This document shows, piece after piece, positions 1 through 8,910 of a stretch of DNA of 64,000 nucleotides. A program made the translations under genes and the position numbers. The notes under the pieces are model-generated. The model was given only the letters and a program-made list of their open reading frames with translations, was not told where the DNA came from and searched no databases. The DNA is from Coriobacteriaceae bacterium (GTDB lineage Bacteria; Actinomycetota; Coriobacteriia; Coriobacteriales; Coriobacteriaceae). The DNA lies in the NCBI GenBank assembly GCA_015062655.1, contig SUUG01000011.1, positions 124,001 through 188,000 of the forward strand, read 5' to 3'. Position 1 is the first letter of the stretch. Each line of letters begins with the position of its first letter.

Positions 1-2
1 TC

Positions 3-881
3 ACGCTGCTCATGTCGCTCGTGCTCCTCACGATCATGCTCGTGTGGCGCCGCGGCACGGCGATCGAGCGCACGCAGACCGTCATGCTCCCCATCAAGGA
101 CTACGTGGGCCAGCTCTCGCAGCTGCGCGCCGACGAGCGCTACCCCCTGCTCGCCGACAACCTCGTGTTCCTGCTGAACCGTTCCTCCAAGGGCAACGTG
201 GACCGCGACGTCCTCTACTCGATCCTCGACAAGTACCCCAAGCGGGCACGGGCCTACTGGTTCTTGCACGTCATGGTGACCGACGAGCCGCACACGCGCC
301 TGTACTACGTCGATTCCGTGGGCACGGACTTCGTCTTCCATGTGACGGTGAAGCTCGGCTTCAAGGAGAACCAGCGCGTGAACTCCTACCTCCGCCAGAT
401 CGTGAGCGACCTCATGGCCAGCGGCGAGCTCCCCCCGCAGGAGCACGATTACTCCGTGTACGACGAACCGTCGAGTGTGGGCGATTTCCGCTTCTGCATG
501 CTCCGCAAGGCCCTCACGCCCGAGTCAGACCTGCTGCATATCGACCACTACGTGATGACGCTGAAGTACGCGATCCGCCGGATCTGCGGCTCCCCCCAGC
601 AGTGGTTCGGCCTTGAGAACTCCTCGACCCTCATCGAGTACGTCCCGCTCTTCGTGCGGCGCCGTCAGGCGAGCCACCTCGACCGCGTGTGCGCGGTGGT
701 GCCCACGGCCGTGGCGTCCGTGGCGAACGAGGCCGTCGATGACGCGGCGGCCGGAGCCGATCCGACTGCCGCCGAGCCCCTGCCCGAGGACATCGACCTC
801 GAGGAGGACGAGGCCGAGGACGAGGCCGACGAGGACCTGTTCTCGGAGGGCCTGCCCAGCTCCGTCGAGGAGGGCGAGTAG
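3..881 (+). CDS. kup: Kup-family potassium uptake protein, C-terminal part (cut by window edge)
   Basis: The reading frame is open to the left edge, so only the last ~293 residues are visible. The first residues are the end of a membrane helix (LMSLVLLTIMLVW). Next comes a soluble cytoplasmic domain with the Kup-type segment YVGQLSQLRADERYPLLADN at about residues 30-50. In this family the membrane part moves K+ with H+ symport and the C-terminal domain is cytoplasmic. The protein ends in a very acidic tail (DIDLEEDEAEDEADEDLFSEG). A bidirectional hairpin follows the stop. The family call rests on the C-terminal domain alone. The internal Met at base 12 should not be taken as the true start. 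Confidence 0.85.
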   Translation, partial: TLLMSLVLLTIMLVWRRGTAIERTQTVMLPIKDYVGQLSQLRADERYPLLADNLVFLLNRSSKGNVDRDVLYSILDKYPKRARAYWFLHVMVTDEPHTRLYYVDSVGTDFVFHVTVKLGFKENQRVNSYLRQIVSDLMASGELPPQEHDYSVYDEPSSVGDFRFCMLRKALTPESDLLHIDHYVMTLKYAIRRICGSPQQWFGLENSSTLIEYVPLFVRRRQASHLDRVCAVVPTAVASVANEAVDDAAAGADPTAAEPLPEDIDLEEDEAEDEADEDLFSEGLPSSVEEGE

Positions 882-910
882 GCGCGGTCACCGGGTCATA
901 TCGATAGCGA

Positions 911-941
911 AAAGGCGGGGCCGTCGCAGCCCCGCCTTTTT
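911..941. terminator. Bidirectional rho-independent terminator between kup and polA
   Basis: An 11-bp perfect stem (AAAGGCGGGGC / GCCCCGCCTTT) with a 7-nt loop is flanked by A-rich and T-rich ends, so it works for both convergent genes. It lies 30 bp after the kup stop and about 27 bp from the polA stop. Confidence 0.9.
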
Positions 942-967
942 CATGACAGCTTCGCAGGGTGCGAAGC

Positions 968-3739
968 CTACTTCGCCTCCGCCCAGGTCACGCCCGTGGA
1001 GGCCTCGGCGATGAGCGGGACCTTGAGTTCGACGACCCCCTCCATGGTCTCGCGGACCATCGCCGAGAGGCGCTCGACCTCGGCCTCGGGGCACTCGAAA
1101 TCGAGCTCGTCGTGCACCTGCAAGATCATGCGGGCCGTGAAGCCCTCATCCTCCAAGCGGTGCGCCACCCGGATCATCGCGAGCTTGATGATGTCGGCCG
1201 CGGTGCCCTGCATGGGGTGGTTCATCGCCGTGCGCTCGCCGAAGTGGCGCATGTTGACGTTGCGCTGCCGAAGCTCGGGGATGGGGCGGCGGCGGCCGAA
1301 CATCGTCTCCGCGTAGCCCGTCTTCTTAGCGGACGCCACGATCTCGTCCAGATACGTCCGGACCCCGGGGTACGCCTCGAAGTAGCGGTCGATCATCTCG
1401 CGCGCCTCGGCCTGCGGGATATCGAGGGTCTGAGAGAGCCCGTAGGCCTGCTGGCCGTAGACGATGCCGAAGTTCACCGCCTTGGCGCGGCTGCGGAGCT
1501 CGGGCGTGACCTCGTCGACGGGCACCCCGAAGACGCGGGCCGCGGTCTCGGCATGGAAGTCCTCCCCCTCCTTGAAGGCCGCGACGAGATGCGGGTCGCC
1601 CGAGAGGTGGGCGAGCAGGCGCAGCTCGATCTGGCTGTAGTCGACCGCGAGGAAGACCGAGCCCTCACCGGCCGAGAACGCCGTCTTGACCGTGTGGCCG
1701 AGCTCGGAGCGCGTCGGGATGTTCTGCAGGTTGGGGTTGGAGCTCGACAGGCGTCCGGTGGCGGCGATGGTCTGGTTGTAGGTGGTGTGGACGCGGCCGT
1801 CGCCGCGGCGGAGCGGCCCCAGGGTGTCGAGGTAGGTCGACTTGATCTTGGTCTTCTCGCGGTACTCCAGGATGAGGCGGACGAACTCGTTGTCGTGCGC
1901 GAGCTCCTCGAGGACCTTCGCGTTCGTGGAGTAGTAGCCGCGCTGGGTCTTCTTGAGGCCGCGCGTGGGCAGGCCCATCTGGTCGAACAGGATGCGCGAG
2001 AGCTGCATGGGGCTCGAGATGTTGAACGTGGGGTCGCCCGCGATGTCGCGGATACGGACCGCGAGGTCCTCGATCTGGCCGCCGAGCCGCTCCCCGAGGG
2101 CGGAGAGCCGGTCGGGATCGACGTGCATGCCGGTGCGCTCCATCTGCACGAGCACGGGCACGAGGGGCATCTCGATCTCAGAGAACACGCGCTCGGCGCC
2201 GTGGTCGGCGAGCGCGCGGGAGAGCGGCTCGCGGGCGGCGCGGGCGACGAGGGCGGAGAGCGCCGACGCGGGCAGGGCGTCCTTCGCGGCGCCCTTCTCC
2301 CCCTCGGACAGAGGCAGCGGCGCGCCCAGGTAGGCGTCGGCGATGTAGGCCTCGCCGAAATCGGAGCGGGCCGAATCGAGCAGGTAGGCCGCGATCGCCG
2401 TGTCGAACAGGCGGGTCGGGTCCGCCCCCAGCGGGTCGAGGCGCGCGGGCAGCGACGAATCGGCCGGCGCGAGGCCGCGCAGGAGCGCCTTGGTGTCGGC
2501 CGAGGCGACCCTCCCCTCCTCGATCAGGCGCGCCAGGACGCCGTTCACCAGGCCGTCGGAGAGATCGAAGCCGGGGGCCTCGAGATCGGTCGAGGACGCC
2601 TCCGCGGGTTCCTCGATGAGCGCGAGCGCCTCATCCGTGGCCATCCACAGCAGGCGCGCCGGGCCGAAGAGCGCCCCCGGATCCGCATCCTCGACGAGGG
2701 CGGCGCCGATCCACTGCCCGGCCCCGAGCGCGCGGGAGACCTCCCCGAGCACATCTGCGACCCCCTCGCCCGAAGCCGCGTGGGCCCGGATCACGCGCGC
2801 GGGAAGGGTGAGCGCGGCCGCCTCGGGGACGGCGGCCGCGGCCCCCTCGCCGAGCAGCGCGACGAAGCGGTTCCGCATCGCGTTGATGCCCACCTCCCCC
2901 AGCGCGTCGGCGACCGACGCGGCATCGTAGGACGGGAACGCCGCGCCCTCGAAGTCCACCTCGATCGGCGCGTTCGTGAGGATCGTCGCGACCTTGCGCG
3001 AGAGCAGGGCGTCGTCGATGTGCGCGCGCAGGTTCTCGCCCATCTTGCCCTTGACCTCGCCGGCGTGCGCGATGACCTCGTCCAGGCTCCCGTACTGGGA
3101 GATGAGGGCCGCGGCCTTCTTGGGGCCGATGCCGGGGACACCGGGGATGTTGTCCGAGGAGTCGCCCTTGAGGCCGTAGAAGTCGGGAACGAGCTCGGGC
3201 GTGATGCCGCCGTAGAGGTCCTCGACGGTCTCGGGGGTCATGACCTGCACGTCCGAGAGGCCCTTCTTGGTGCCGACGATGCGCACGTGCTCGGTTGAGA
3301 GCTGGTACATGTCGCGGTCCCCGGTGATGAGCAGGACGTCGAGGCCGGCCTCCTCGCCGAGGCGCGCCACGGTGCCGAGGATGTCGTCGCCCTCCCAGCC
3401 GGCGGCCTCGAGGATGGGCACCGAGAGCTTTCCGAGCAGCTCCTTGACCATGGGGAACTGCTGGCGAAGGTCGGGGTCCATGGGGGGGCGCTGCGCCTTG
3501 TACTGGGGGAGCATGTCCATGCGGACCTGGGGCTTGCCCTTGTCGAAGGCGCAGGCCACGGCATCGGGATGGAAGGCGTCAATCATCTTCAGGAACATGT
3601 TGAGGAAGCCGAAGACGGCGTTGGTGGGGCGCCCGTCCGGCGCCGTCATGGTGGGCGGCACGGCGTGGAACGCGCGGTGCATGAGGGAGTTGCCGTCGAT
3701 GACGGCGATGGTGCGGCGGCTGGGGGCGGTGTCTGCCAT
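968..3739 (-). CDS. polA: DNA polymerase I
   Basis: This 923-residue protein does gap filling and RNA-primer removal in replication and excision repair. The N-terminal third is a 5'-3' flap nuclease (starts near VIDGNSLMHRAF, helix-hairpin-helix GVPGIGPKKAA). The C-terminal half is a family A polymerase: motif A DYSQIELR near residue 700, O-helix RAKAVNFGIVYGQ near 755, motif C QVHDELD near 875. The middle 3'-5' exonuclease domain lacks a recognisable DxE or other metal-ligand motif, so proofreading is probably absent, as in Taq. I chose the start MADTAPS at 3739 because GCGAGG lies just upstream; the open frame extends 48 codons further back without conserved sequence. It is transcribed toward kup. 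Confidence 0.97.
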   Translation of the reverse strand: MADTAPSRRTIAVIDGNSLMHRAFHAVPPTMTAPDGRPTNAVFGFLNMFLKMIDAFHPDAVACAFDKGKPQVRMDMLPQYKAQRPPMDPDLRQQFPMVKELLGKLSVPILEAAGWEGDDILGTVARLGEEAGLDVLLITGDRDMYQLSTEHVRIVGTKKGLSDVQVMTPETVEDLYGGITPELVPDFYGLKGDSSDNIPGVPGIGPKKAAALISQYGSLDEVIAHAGEVKGKMGENLRAHIDDALLSRKVATILTNAPIEVDFEGAAFPSYDAASVADALGEVGINAMRNRFVALLGEGAAAAVPEAAALTLPARVIRAHAASGEGVADVLGEVSRALGAGQWIGAALVEDADPGALFGPARLLWMATDEALALIEEPAEASSTDLEAPGFDLSDGLVNGVLARLIEEGRVASADTKALLRGLAPADSSLPARLDPLGADPTRLFDTAIAAYLLDSARSDFGEAYIADAYLGAPLPLSEGEKGAAKDALPASALSALVARAAREPLSRALADHGAERVFSEIEMPLVPVLVQMERTGMHVDPDRLSALGERLGGQIEDLAVRIRDIAGDPTFNISSPMQLSRILFDQMGLPTRGLKKTQRGYYSTNAKVLEELAHDNEFVRLILEYREKTKIKSTYLDTLGPLRRGDGRVHTTYNQTIAATGRLSSSNPNLQNIPTRSELGHTVKTAFSAGEGSVFLAVDYSQIELRLLAHLSGDPHLVAAFKEGEDFHAETAARVFGVPVDEVTPELRSRAKAVNFGIVYGQQAYGLSQTLDIPQAEAREMIDRYFEAYPGVRTYLDEIVASAKKTGYAETMFGRRRPIPELRQRNVNMRHFGERTAMNHPMQGTAADIIKLAMIRVAHRLEDEGFTARMILQVHDELDFECPEAEVERLSAMVRETMEGVVELKVPLIAEASTGVTWAEAK

Positions 3740-3911
3740 GGGAACCTCGCTTAGGCGGGACGGATCATGTTGACTACAGTGTAGGTCAGCGCGCGGACAC
3801 GGCGGCCGCGGGCCGCGAAGCCCCCTGAAACCTCCCGGAGCGGCCCGGGCCCTCGGTCCGCATCCCGTGATACCATGGCCCAAGCAGTCAACCCACCGTC
3901 AAGGAGGAGCC

Positions 3912-5303
3912 ATGGAGCGCCCGAACGCCTGGAAGAAGTTCAGCCCCGAGCAGCTCGAGGAGGTCGAGGAGCTCGCGCGCGCCTACCGCGCCTTCATCAG
4001 CGAGAACAAGACCGAGCGCGAGTGCGTGACCGCCTCGGTGGCGCTCGCCGAGGCCGCCGGCTACGTCGAGCTCGGCGCCTGCGTCGAGCAGGGCCGCGCG
4101 CTCAAGCCCGGGGACCGCGTCTACGCCGTCTCGCACAAGAAGACCCTCATGCTCGCCCAGATCGGCACCGCCCCCATCGAGCAGGGCATGAACATCCTCG
4201 GCGCTCACATCGACAGCCCGCGCCTCGACCTCAAGCAGAACCCGCTCTATGAGTCGGACGGCCTGGCCTACCTCGACACCCACTACTACGGCGGCGTCAA
4301 GGCCTACCACTGGGTCGCCACCCCGCTCGCCCTGCACGGCGTGGTCTGCAAGAAGGACGGGTCGGTCGTCGAGGTGCGCATCGGCGAGGACGCCGCGGAC
4401 CCGGTCTTTTGCATCTCCGACCTCCTCATCCACCTCGCCCAGGACCAGATGAAGAAGCCCGCCGCCGAGGCCGTCGAGCATGAGAACCTCGACGTCATCA
4501 TCGGGGGGCGCCCCGTCGCCATCGAGGGGGACGAGGATCAGAAGGACCCGGTCAAGAAGCTCTTCTGCGACCTCATCGCCGAGCGCTACGGCATCGACGA
4601 GGAGGACTTCCTCTCCGCCGAGATCGAGGTCGTCCCGGCCGGCCCGGCCCGCGACATGGGCCTCGACCGCTCGATGATCCTCGGGTACGGGCACGACGAC
4701 CGCGTCTGCTCCTACCCCTCGCTCAAGGCCATCCTCGACGCCGAGACCGCCGAGCGCACCTCCATCTGCCTGCTCGTCGACAAGGAGGAGATCGGCTCGG
4801 TGGGCGCCACCGGCATGACGAGCCGCTTCTTCGAGAACACCGTGGCCGAGATCATGGAGCTCGCCGGCGAGGGCGGGCAGCTGGCGCTGCGCCGCGCGCT
4901 CGCCGCCTCGCGCATGCTCTCGAGCGACGTCTCCGCCGGCTTCGATCCGCTCTACGCCGACCGCTTCGAGAAGCGCAACAGCGCCTACCTCGGCCATGGC
5001 CTCTGCTTCAACAAGTACACCGGCTCCGGCGGCAAGTCGGGCTCAAACGACGCCAACGCCGAGTACATGGCCCTCGTGCGCGACATCATGGACGAGGCCG
5101 GCGTGGCCTTCCAGACCTGCGAGCTCGGCCGCGTCAACGCGGGCGGCGGCGGAACCATCGCCTACATCCTCGCCGAGTACGGCATGGACGTCATCGACTC
5201 CGGCGTGCCCGTGCTCTCGATGCACTCGCTGTGGGAGGTCGCCGACAAGGCCGACATCTACGAGGCCTACCGCGGGTACCGCGCGTTCCTCGCCCGCGCC
5301 TAA
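3912..5303 (+). CDS. M18-family aminopeptidase (aspartyl aminopeptidase type)
   Basis: This 463-residue cytoplasmic metallopeptidase removes N-terminal residues from peptides, and members form large dodecameric shells. The di-metal ligands are visible in family order: GAHIDSPR (first His/Asp), GHDDRV, DKEEIGS (catalytic Glu pair), GSNDANAEY, and the C-terminal LSMHSLWE. The length is normal for M18. The start ATG has AAGGAGGAG 4 nt upstream, whereas the frame opens 15 codons earlier without a ribosome site. It is divergent from polA and followed by the short remnant at 5367. The substrate preference within M18 (acidic or broad) cannot be read from the sequence. Confidence 0.95.
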   Translation: MERPNAWKKFSPEQLEEVEELARAYRAFISENKTERECVTASVALAEAAGYVELGACVEQGRALKPGDRVYAVSHKKTLMLAQIGTAPIEQGMNILGAHIDSPRLDLKQNPLYESDGLAYLDTHYYGGVKAYHWVATPLALHGVVCKKDGSVVEVRIGEDAADPVFCISDLLIHLAQDQMKKPAAEAVEHENLDVIIGGRPVAIEGDEDQKDPVKKLFCDLIAERYGIDEEDFLSAEIEVVPAGPARDMGLDRSMILGYGHDDRVCSYPSLKAILDAETAERTSICLLVDKEEIGSVGATGMTSRFFENTVAEIMELAGEGGQLALRRALAASRMLSSDVSAGFDPLYADRFEKRNSAYLGHGLCFNKYTGSGGKSGSNDANAEYMALVRDIMDEAGVAFQTCELGRVNAGGGGTIAYILAEYGMDVIDSGVPVLSMHSLWEVADKADIYEAYRGYRAFLARA

Positions 5304-5366
5304 GGGAACCCGTCCCAACCGATCCAAAGGCGGCGCCCTTTGCGCCGCGCCCGTGAAGGAGGAGCC

Positions 5367-5555
5367 ATGCGCCCCATGCGCTTAAGGAAGCGCGAGGTGA
5401 CCGATGCTGCGGAGAAGGTCCACGGCCTCACGCGCCTGATGGCGCACGCCGCGCCGGGAGCACCCACCGCCTTCACCGAGCAGGGCGTCGCGCGCACGGA
5501 CGTCTGGCGCGTGGACGTCACCTCCCTGACGGGCAAGCAACGGAGCCCCCGGTGA
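5367..5555 (+). pseudogene. Internally deleted pyridoxamine-phosphate-oxidase-like (NimA-type) gene remnant
   Basis: This 62-codon frame has a perfect ribosome site (AAGGAGGAGCC) and an ATG. It starts like FMN-binding NimA/PPOX-fold proteins (MRPMRLRKREVTDAAE; family members begin roughly MRRKDREVTDxAE). It then jumps directly to a segment typical of their C-terminus: EK..GLTRLMAH, about 20 variable residues, and the closing VWRVDVTSLTGKQR. Full-length members have about 150-170 residues, so roughly 90-100 central residues carrying the flavin-binding barrel are missing while the reading frame stays open. The stop overlaps the GTG start of yaaA by 4 bases, so translation of this relic may still feed yaaA. 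The family match is from memory and needs a search. Confidence 0.6.
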
Positions 5556-6400
5556 GCGCCGGCGGGCTTCGGGTCATCATCTCCCCGGCCAAGAAGATGA
5601 TCGAGGGCACCGAGAGCTTCGCCGTGCGCGGCGTGCCGGCCTTCCCTGAGAAGACCGCCCGCTTGCTCGAGGTTCTCTCGCAGATGGACGCCGGCGAGCT
5701 GCAGGGGCTCTGGAAGGTGAGTGACCGCCTGCTCGGGCCCTGCCTGGAGACGCTCGGTCGGCTCAAGGGGCACGGCATCCCCGTCGATGAGGACGACCTC
5801 GCCGACCCCGCCATCTCCGGCCGCGTGTCGCCGGCGATCTTCTCCTATGTGGGGCTGCAGTACCAGAGCATGGCCCCCGCCGTCATGGACGAGGCCGCGC
5901 TCGTCTGGATTCACGACCACCTGCGGGTGCTCTCGGGCTTCTACGGGTGCGTGCGGCCCTTCGACGCCGTGCTCCCCTACCGCCTCGAGATGGGCGCGCA
6001 CCTGGCGGTCGACGGGGCGGCGGACCTCTACGCGTACTGGGGCGCCTCGATCGCCGCGGCCGTCTGCGAGCCGCTCGACGGCGCACCGGTCACCCAGGTC
6101 GTGAACCTCGCGAGCGCCGAGTACTCCCGCGCCGTCCTGCCCCATCTGGCACCGGGCGTCCAAGCGACCACCTGCATCTTCGGGGAGCTCATCCGCAACG
6201 GCAAGCCGGTGCAGCGGGCGACGGCGAGCAAGACCGCCCGCGGCTCGATGGTGCGGTGGATGGCCGAGCGCGGCGTCGAGGACGCCTCGGAGCTCGAGGC
6301 GTTCGACGTGGGCTACCGCCTCGCGCCCGGACTCTCCGCCTACCGTACGGACGGCAGCGCCGAGACGCTCGTGTTCATGCACGAGGGCGCGGGAGCCTAG
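5552..6400 (+). CDS. yaaA: YaaA-family peroxide stress protein (DUF328)
   Basis: This 282-residue protein belongs to the YaaA/DUF328 family. In E. coli it lowers free iron and protects DNA during peroxide stress. The characteristic opening VIISPAKKM lies at residues 8-16. The mid-protein segment LYAYWG and the C-terminal NLASAEY and ASKTARGSMVRWM segments also fit the family. Translation starts at a GTG inside GTGA, which overlaps the stop of the preceding remnant, with CGGAG about 7 bases upstream. Length is about 25 residues over the E. coli protein. The next gene on this side lies on the opposite strand. Confidence 0.9.
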   Translation: MSAGGLRVIISPAKKMIEGTESFAVRGVPAFPEKTARLLEVLSQMDAGELQGLWKVSDRLLGPCLETLGRLKGHGIPVDEDDLADPAISGRVSPAIFSYVGLQYQSMAPAVMDEAALVWIHDHLRVLSGFYGCVRPFDAVLPYRLEMGAHLAVDGAADLYAYWGASIAAAVCEPLDGAPVTQVVNLASAEYSRAVLPHLAPGVQATTCIFGELIRNGKPVQRATASKTARGSMVRWMAERGVEDASELEAFDVGYRLAPGLSAYRTDGSAETLVFMHEGAGA

Positions 6401-6437
6401 GGGTCGCGAGCGGGGGCGTCCCGTCGTTCGCTGCGGT

Positions 6438-6666
6438 GTGGGGCAGGGCGTAAAACGGGATGGCCTCCTCGCAGAAGCCGTAGGTCGAGCCGAGCAGGGC
6501 GAAGACCGCCATCACGGCCGCGATCAGCAGGTTCTCCCAACCGTGGAGCGCACGCACGAGCGCGGCGATGCCGGCGTCGAGCGCCCCCAGGTGATAGCAG
6601 GGTGTATGAGGAGACCATCGCCTTCTGCCTCTTCGAATCCTGCTTCGCGCCTTCCTCCGCTGCCAT
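6438..6666 (-). pseudogene. YfcC-like permease remnant with internal deletion, frameshift and lost C-terminus
   Basis: An ATG with AGGAGG five bases upstream opens a frame (MAAEEGAKQDSKRQKAMVSSYTLL) like the cytoplasmic start and first helix of YfcC-family (basic amino acid/C4-type) permeases. At about 6600 similarity moves to another frame, which reads GALDAGIAALVRALHGWEN, one hydrophobic helix, then the hallmark GSTYGFCEEAIPFYAL. In intact relatives these two pieces are separated by roughly 70-80 residues. Similarity stops near 6440, so about 350 C-terminal residues are absent. The relic runs into the end of convergent yaaA. Assignment rests on the TYG-EE motif and neighbouring segments. 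Confidence 0.6.
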
Positions 6667-6787
6667 GCGAACCTCCTGGAAACACACGTTGACGCGTTGA
6701 CCATCCTAGCAGAAGTTATGCATAGCGGGAGAGATTTAATGCATCAACGGTCCCCTTCGGCCTGTGTGCGGTCGCGCAGGGCACCTC

Positions 6788-7831
6788 TTAGAGGTAGCGT
6801 CTCCAGTCGTCCTCGTCCTCGTCCCGCGCGGCGGCAGCCTCGGCCTCCCGGGCCTTCGCGGCGCGCGCAGCGGCCTCGGCATACGACTCGCCGTTGCGCT
6901 CCGGGAAGGTGGAGAACGCGTGCTCGAAGACGGCGAGATGCTCGTCGTAGCGCGTGCGCGGCACCGCGAAGACCACCTCGCGGGCCGCGTGGCCGCCGCG
7001 GGCGAGCTCGGCGCGAAACGCCTCGGCAACCTCGCCGGCATCCCATCCGAAGACGCCGCAGCCGAACGCGCCGAGGATGAGCTTCTCGTGCCCGAGGTCG
7101 TCGGAGATGGCGAGGATGAGACGGACGCGCTCGGTGAGGGCGCGGGAGAGGGCGGCGCGGTCCACGCGGTACTCCTCGCGGGCCCGGCGGGCGTTGGGGG
7201 CCGCGGCGACGATCACGTCGGCGTAGGCGTGCACCTTGCCGCGCGAGAAGCGGACGGCCGGCACCGCGAGCGCGCGGTTGCGGTACAGCTCGCAGTTGAT
7301 GTTGCGACGGCGGTTCTCGCCGTACCAGGACTTCTGGGTGACGAGGACGTTGTAGAGGAAGGACTCAGCGCACAGCGCCTCCTCCTGGGCCCAGGCGCCG
7401 CGCTCGTATCCCCCGCCGGGGTGCACGAAGGAGGCGAAGTCCAAGACGGCCAGGTCGCAGAACTGGGCGCGCCCGCGACCGCGCGCGATGACGGCGGCGA
7501 CGCTGTCCTCGGCCACCACGGTCACGGTCGGGAGCTCTGGCGCCGGGGCGGCGGGCGGCTCGGCCGCGGCCTCTGCCTCCTGCACGGGCGCCTCCTCAAC
7601 CGAGGCCGATTCGTCGACCGCGGCGGGCGCGGGCTCGGGGATGTCCGGTGCCGCGGCCCTCACCTTGGGGATGCCGTCATACACCTTGACGCCCGCCACC
7701 GACGCCTCGATCTCGCGGCCGAAGCGCGCGGCCATCTCGGCGATGTGGCGCTCGGCCTCGCGGGCCCGCTGCTCGCGGCGACCGCCTCCCCTGCCGCCCC
7801 TGTCCTGCGTGCGCCTGCGATCCTCGGCCAT
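6788..7831 (-). CDS. PARG-like macrodomain protein (TIGR02452/DUF2263 family)
   Basis: This 347-residue protein carries the bacterial poly(ADP-ribose) glycohydrolase signature GGG-x7-QEE (HPGGGYERGAWAQEEALCAES) at about residues 190-210. Other macrodomain-like segments are VLDFASFVHPGG upstream and LGAFGCGVFGWD downstream. Related enzymes remove ADP-ribose chains or ADP-ribose from proteins or nucleic acids. The N-terminal ~45 residues are basic, followed by an Ala/Pro/Glu-rich linker (about 60-115). The C-terminus is an Ala/Glu-rich helix. The start ATG has AAGGAGGAC upstream; the frame extends 123 codons further back into hemH without support. The gene follows ferrochelatase after 62 bases and may be co-transcribed with it. 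Confidence 0.85.
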   Translation of the reverse strand: MAEDRRRTQDRGGRGGGRREQRAREAERHIAEMAARFGREIEASVAGVKVYDGIPKVRAAAPDIPEPAPAAVDESASVEEAPVQEAEAAAEPPAAPAPELPTVTVVAEDSVAAVIARGRGRAQFCDLAVLDFASFVHPGGGYERGAWAQEEALCAESFLYNVLVTQKSWYGENRRRNINCELYRNRALAVPAVRFSRGKVHAYADVIVAAAPNARRAREEYRVDRAALSRALTERVRLILAISDDLGHEKLILGAFGCGVFGWDAGEVAEAFRAELARGGHAAREVVFAVPRTRYDEHLAVFEHAFSTFPERNGESYAEAAARAAKAREAEAAAARDEDEDDWRRYL

Positions 7832-7893
7832 GGTCGTCCTCCTTGCTCGGAACCGGATGCCCCGATGGTAGCACGGCGCCGCGGCCGGCGGGT

Positions 7894-8910
7894 TCAGGCT
7901 CCGTCGAGCACGTCGCGAACGAGGGCGGCCATGAGCCCCACCGCGCCATCGGAGTCGTTCAGGCAGGGGACGTAGACGAACTCGCGCGCCGCGCCATCGG
8001 ACGGGAACGCCGCGCGCGCCCGCTCGGAGAGCTCGCGCTCCACGTCGTAGAGGGTCTCGAGGCAGTCGATCGAGAAGCCCGGGCAGATGAGGATCAGGCG
8101 CCCCTCGGTGCGCGCGGCCTCCTCCCCGACCGCCTCCGCCGTGAACGGCCCGTGCCAGAGGCGCCCGTCGCTGAAGGGCGACTGGTACGAGAGCGTCCAA
8201 CGGTCCCGCGAAAGCCCGAGCCGTCGGGCCAAGGCGGCGCAGGTGGCCTCGACCTGGGCGGGATAGGTGTCGCCCGCCTCGATATCCGGCTGGGGGACGG
8301 CGTGGAAGCTGAACATGACGCGGTCGCGCTCCGGGTCGACGGCGAGCGCCGAGAGGCTCGCGTGCAGCGCCGAGAGATAGGCCTCATGCGCGCCGTAGGA
8401 CTCGACGACATCGAGGTCCGGGTCCCAACCGAGGGCCCCGAGGGCGCCTCGCACCCGGCGCAGGACCGATCCGGTGGTGCACCGGGCGCTTTGCGGGTAC
8501 AGCGGGATCAGCACGACCCGCCCGCAGCCCGCATCGCGCAGCTGCGAAAGGACGGTCGCGAGGGCGGGTTCGCCGTAGCTCATCGCCGCGCGGACCAGCG
8601 GCGGGACGGATCCCTTGGCAGCCGCGGCGGCGCCGAGCCGCGCCTCGACGCGCCCGGCGAGGCGCTCGGCCGTCGACACGAGCGGGGAGCCGTCCTCGCC
8701 CCAGATGAGCCGGTACTTCGCCGCAGAGCGCCGCTTGCGCGACGGCAGGATGAAAAGGTGCAGGATGAGCCACCATGGGAGCGCCGGCATCGGCCTGACG
8801 CAAGGGTCCATCAGGAACTCGGCGAGATAGGACTTGACGGCCGCGGGCTCCGGCGCCGACGGCGAGCCGGTGTTCACCAACAGCACCCCGACGCGCTCCT
8901 TGTGACCCAT
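7894..8910 (-). CDS. hemH: Ferrochelatase (proto- or coproporphyrin ferrochelatase)
   Basis: This 338-residue protein inserts Fe2+ into porphyrin at the end of heme synthesis. Family features in order are GVLLVNTGSP at the N-terminus, a hydrophobic porphyrin-facing segment, the catalytic-His region FSFHAVPQPD near residue 200, SYQSPFSDGRLW, and the C-terminal CPGFSIDCLETLYDVE with the conserved Glu. In Gram-positive bacteria the substrate is usually coproporphyrin III (CpfC), which I consider more likely here. No other heme gene lies in the window. The start has a GAGAGGGGAG ribosome site. The PARG-like gene lies downstream on the same strand. Confidence 0.92.
   Translation of the reverse strand: MGHKERVGVLLVNTGSPSAPEPAAVKSYLAEFLMDPCVRPMPALPWWLILHLFILPSRKRRSAAKYRLIWGEDGSPLVSTAERLAGRVEARLGAAAAAKGSVPPLVRAAMSYGEPALATVLSQLRDAGCGRVVLIPLYPQSARCTTGSVLRRVRGALGALGWDPDLDVVESYGAHEAYLSALHASLSALAVDPERDRVMFSFHAVPQPDIEAGDTYPAQVEATCAALARRLGLSRDRWTLSYQSPFSDGRLWHGPFTAEAVGEEAARTEGRLILICPGFSIDCLETLYDVERELSERARAAFPSDGAAREFVYVPCLNDSDGAVGLMAALVRDVLDGA

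Noticed and set aside
959-3298. Long open frame (779 codons) on the plus strand opposite polA
   Set aside because: It is the antisense of a clear polA, full of Ala/Arg/Gly/Leu/Glu low-complexity codons, without ribosome site. Long antisense frames are expected at this GC content.
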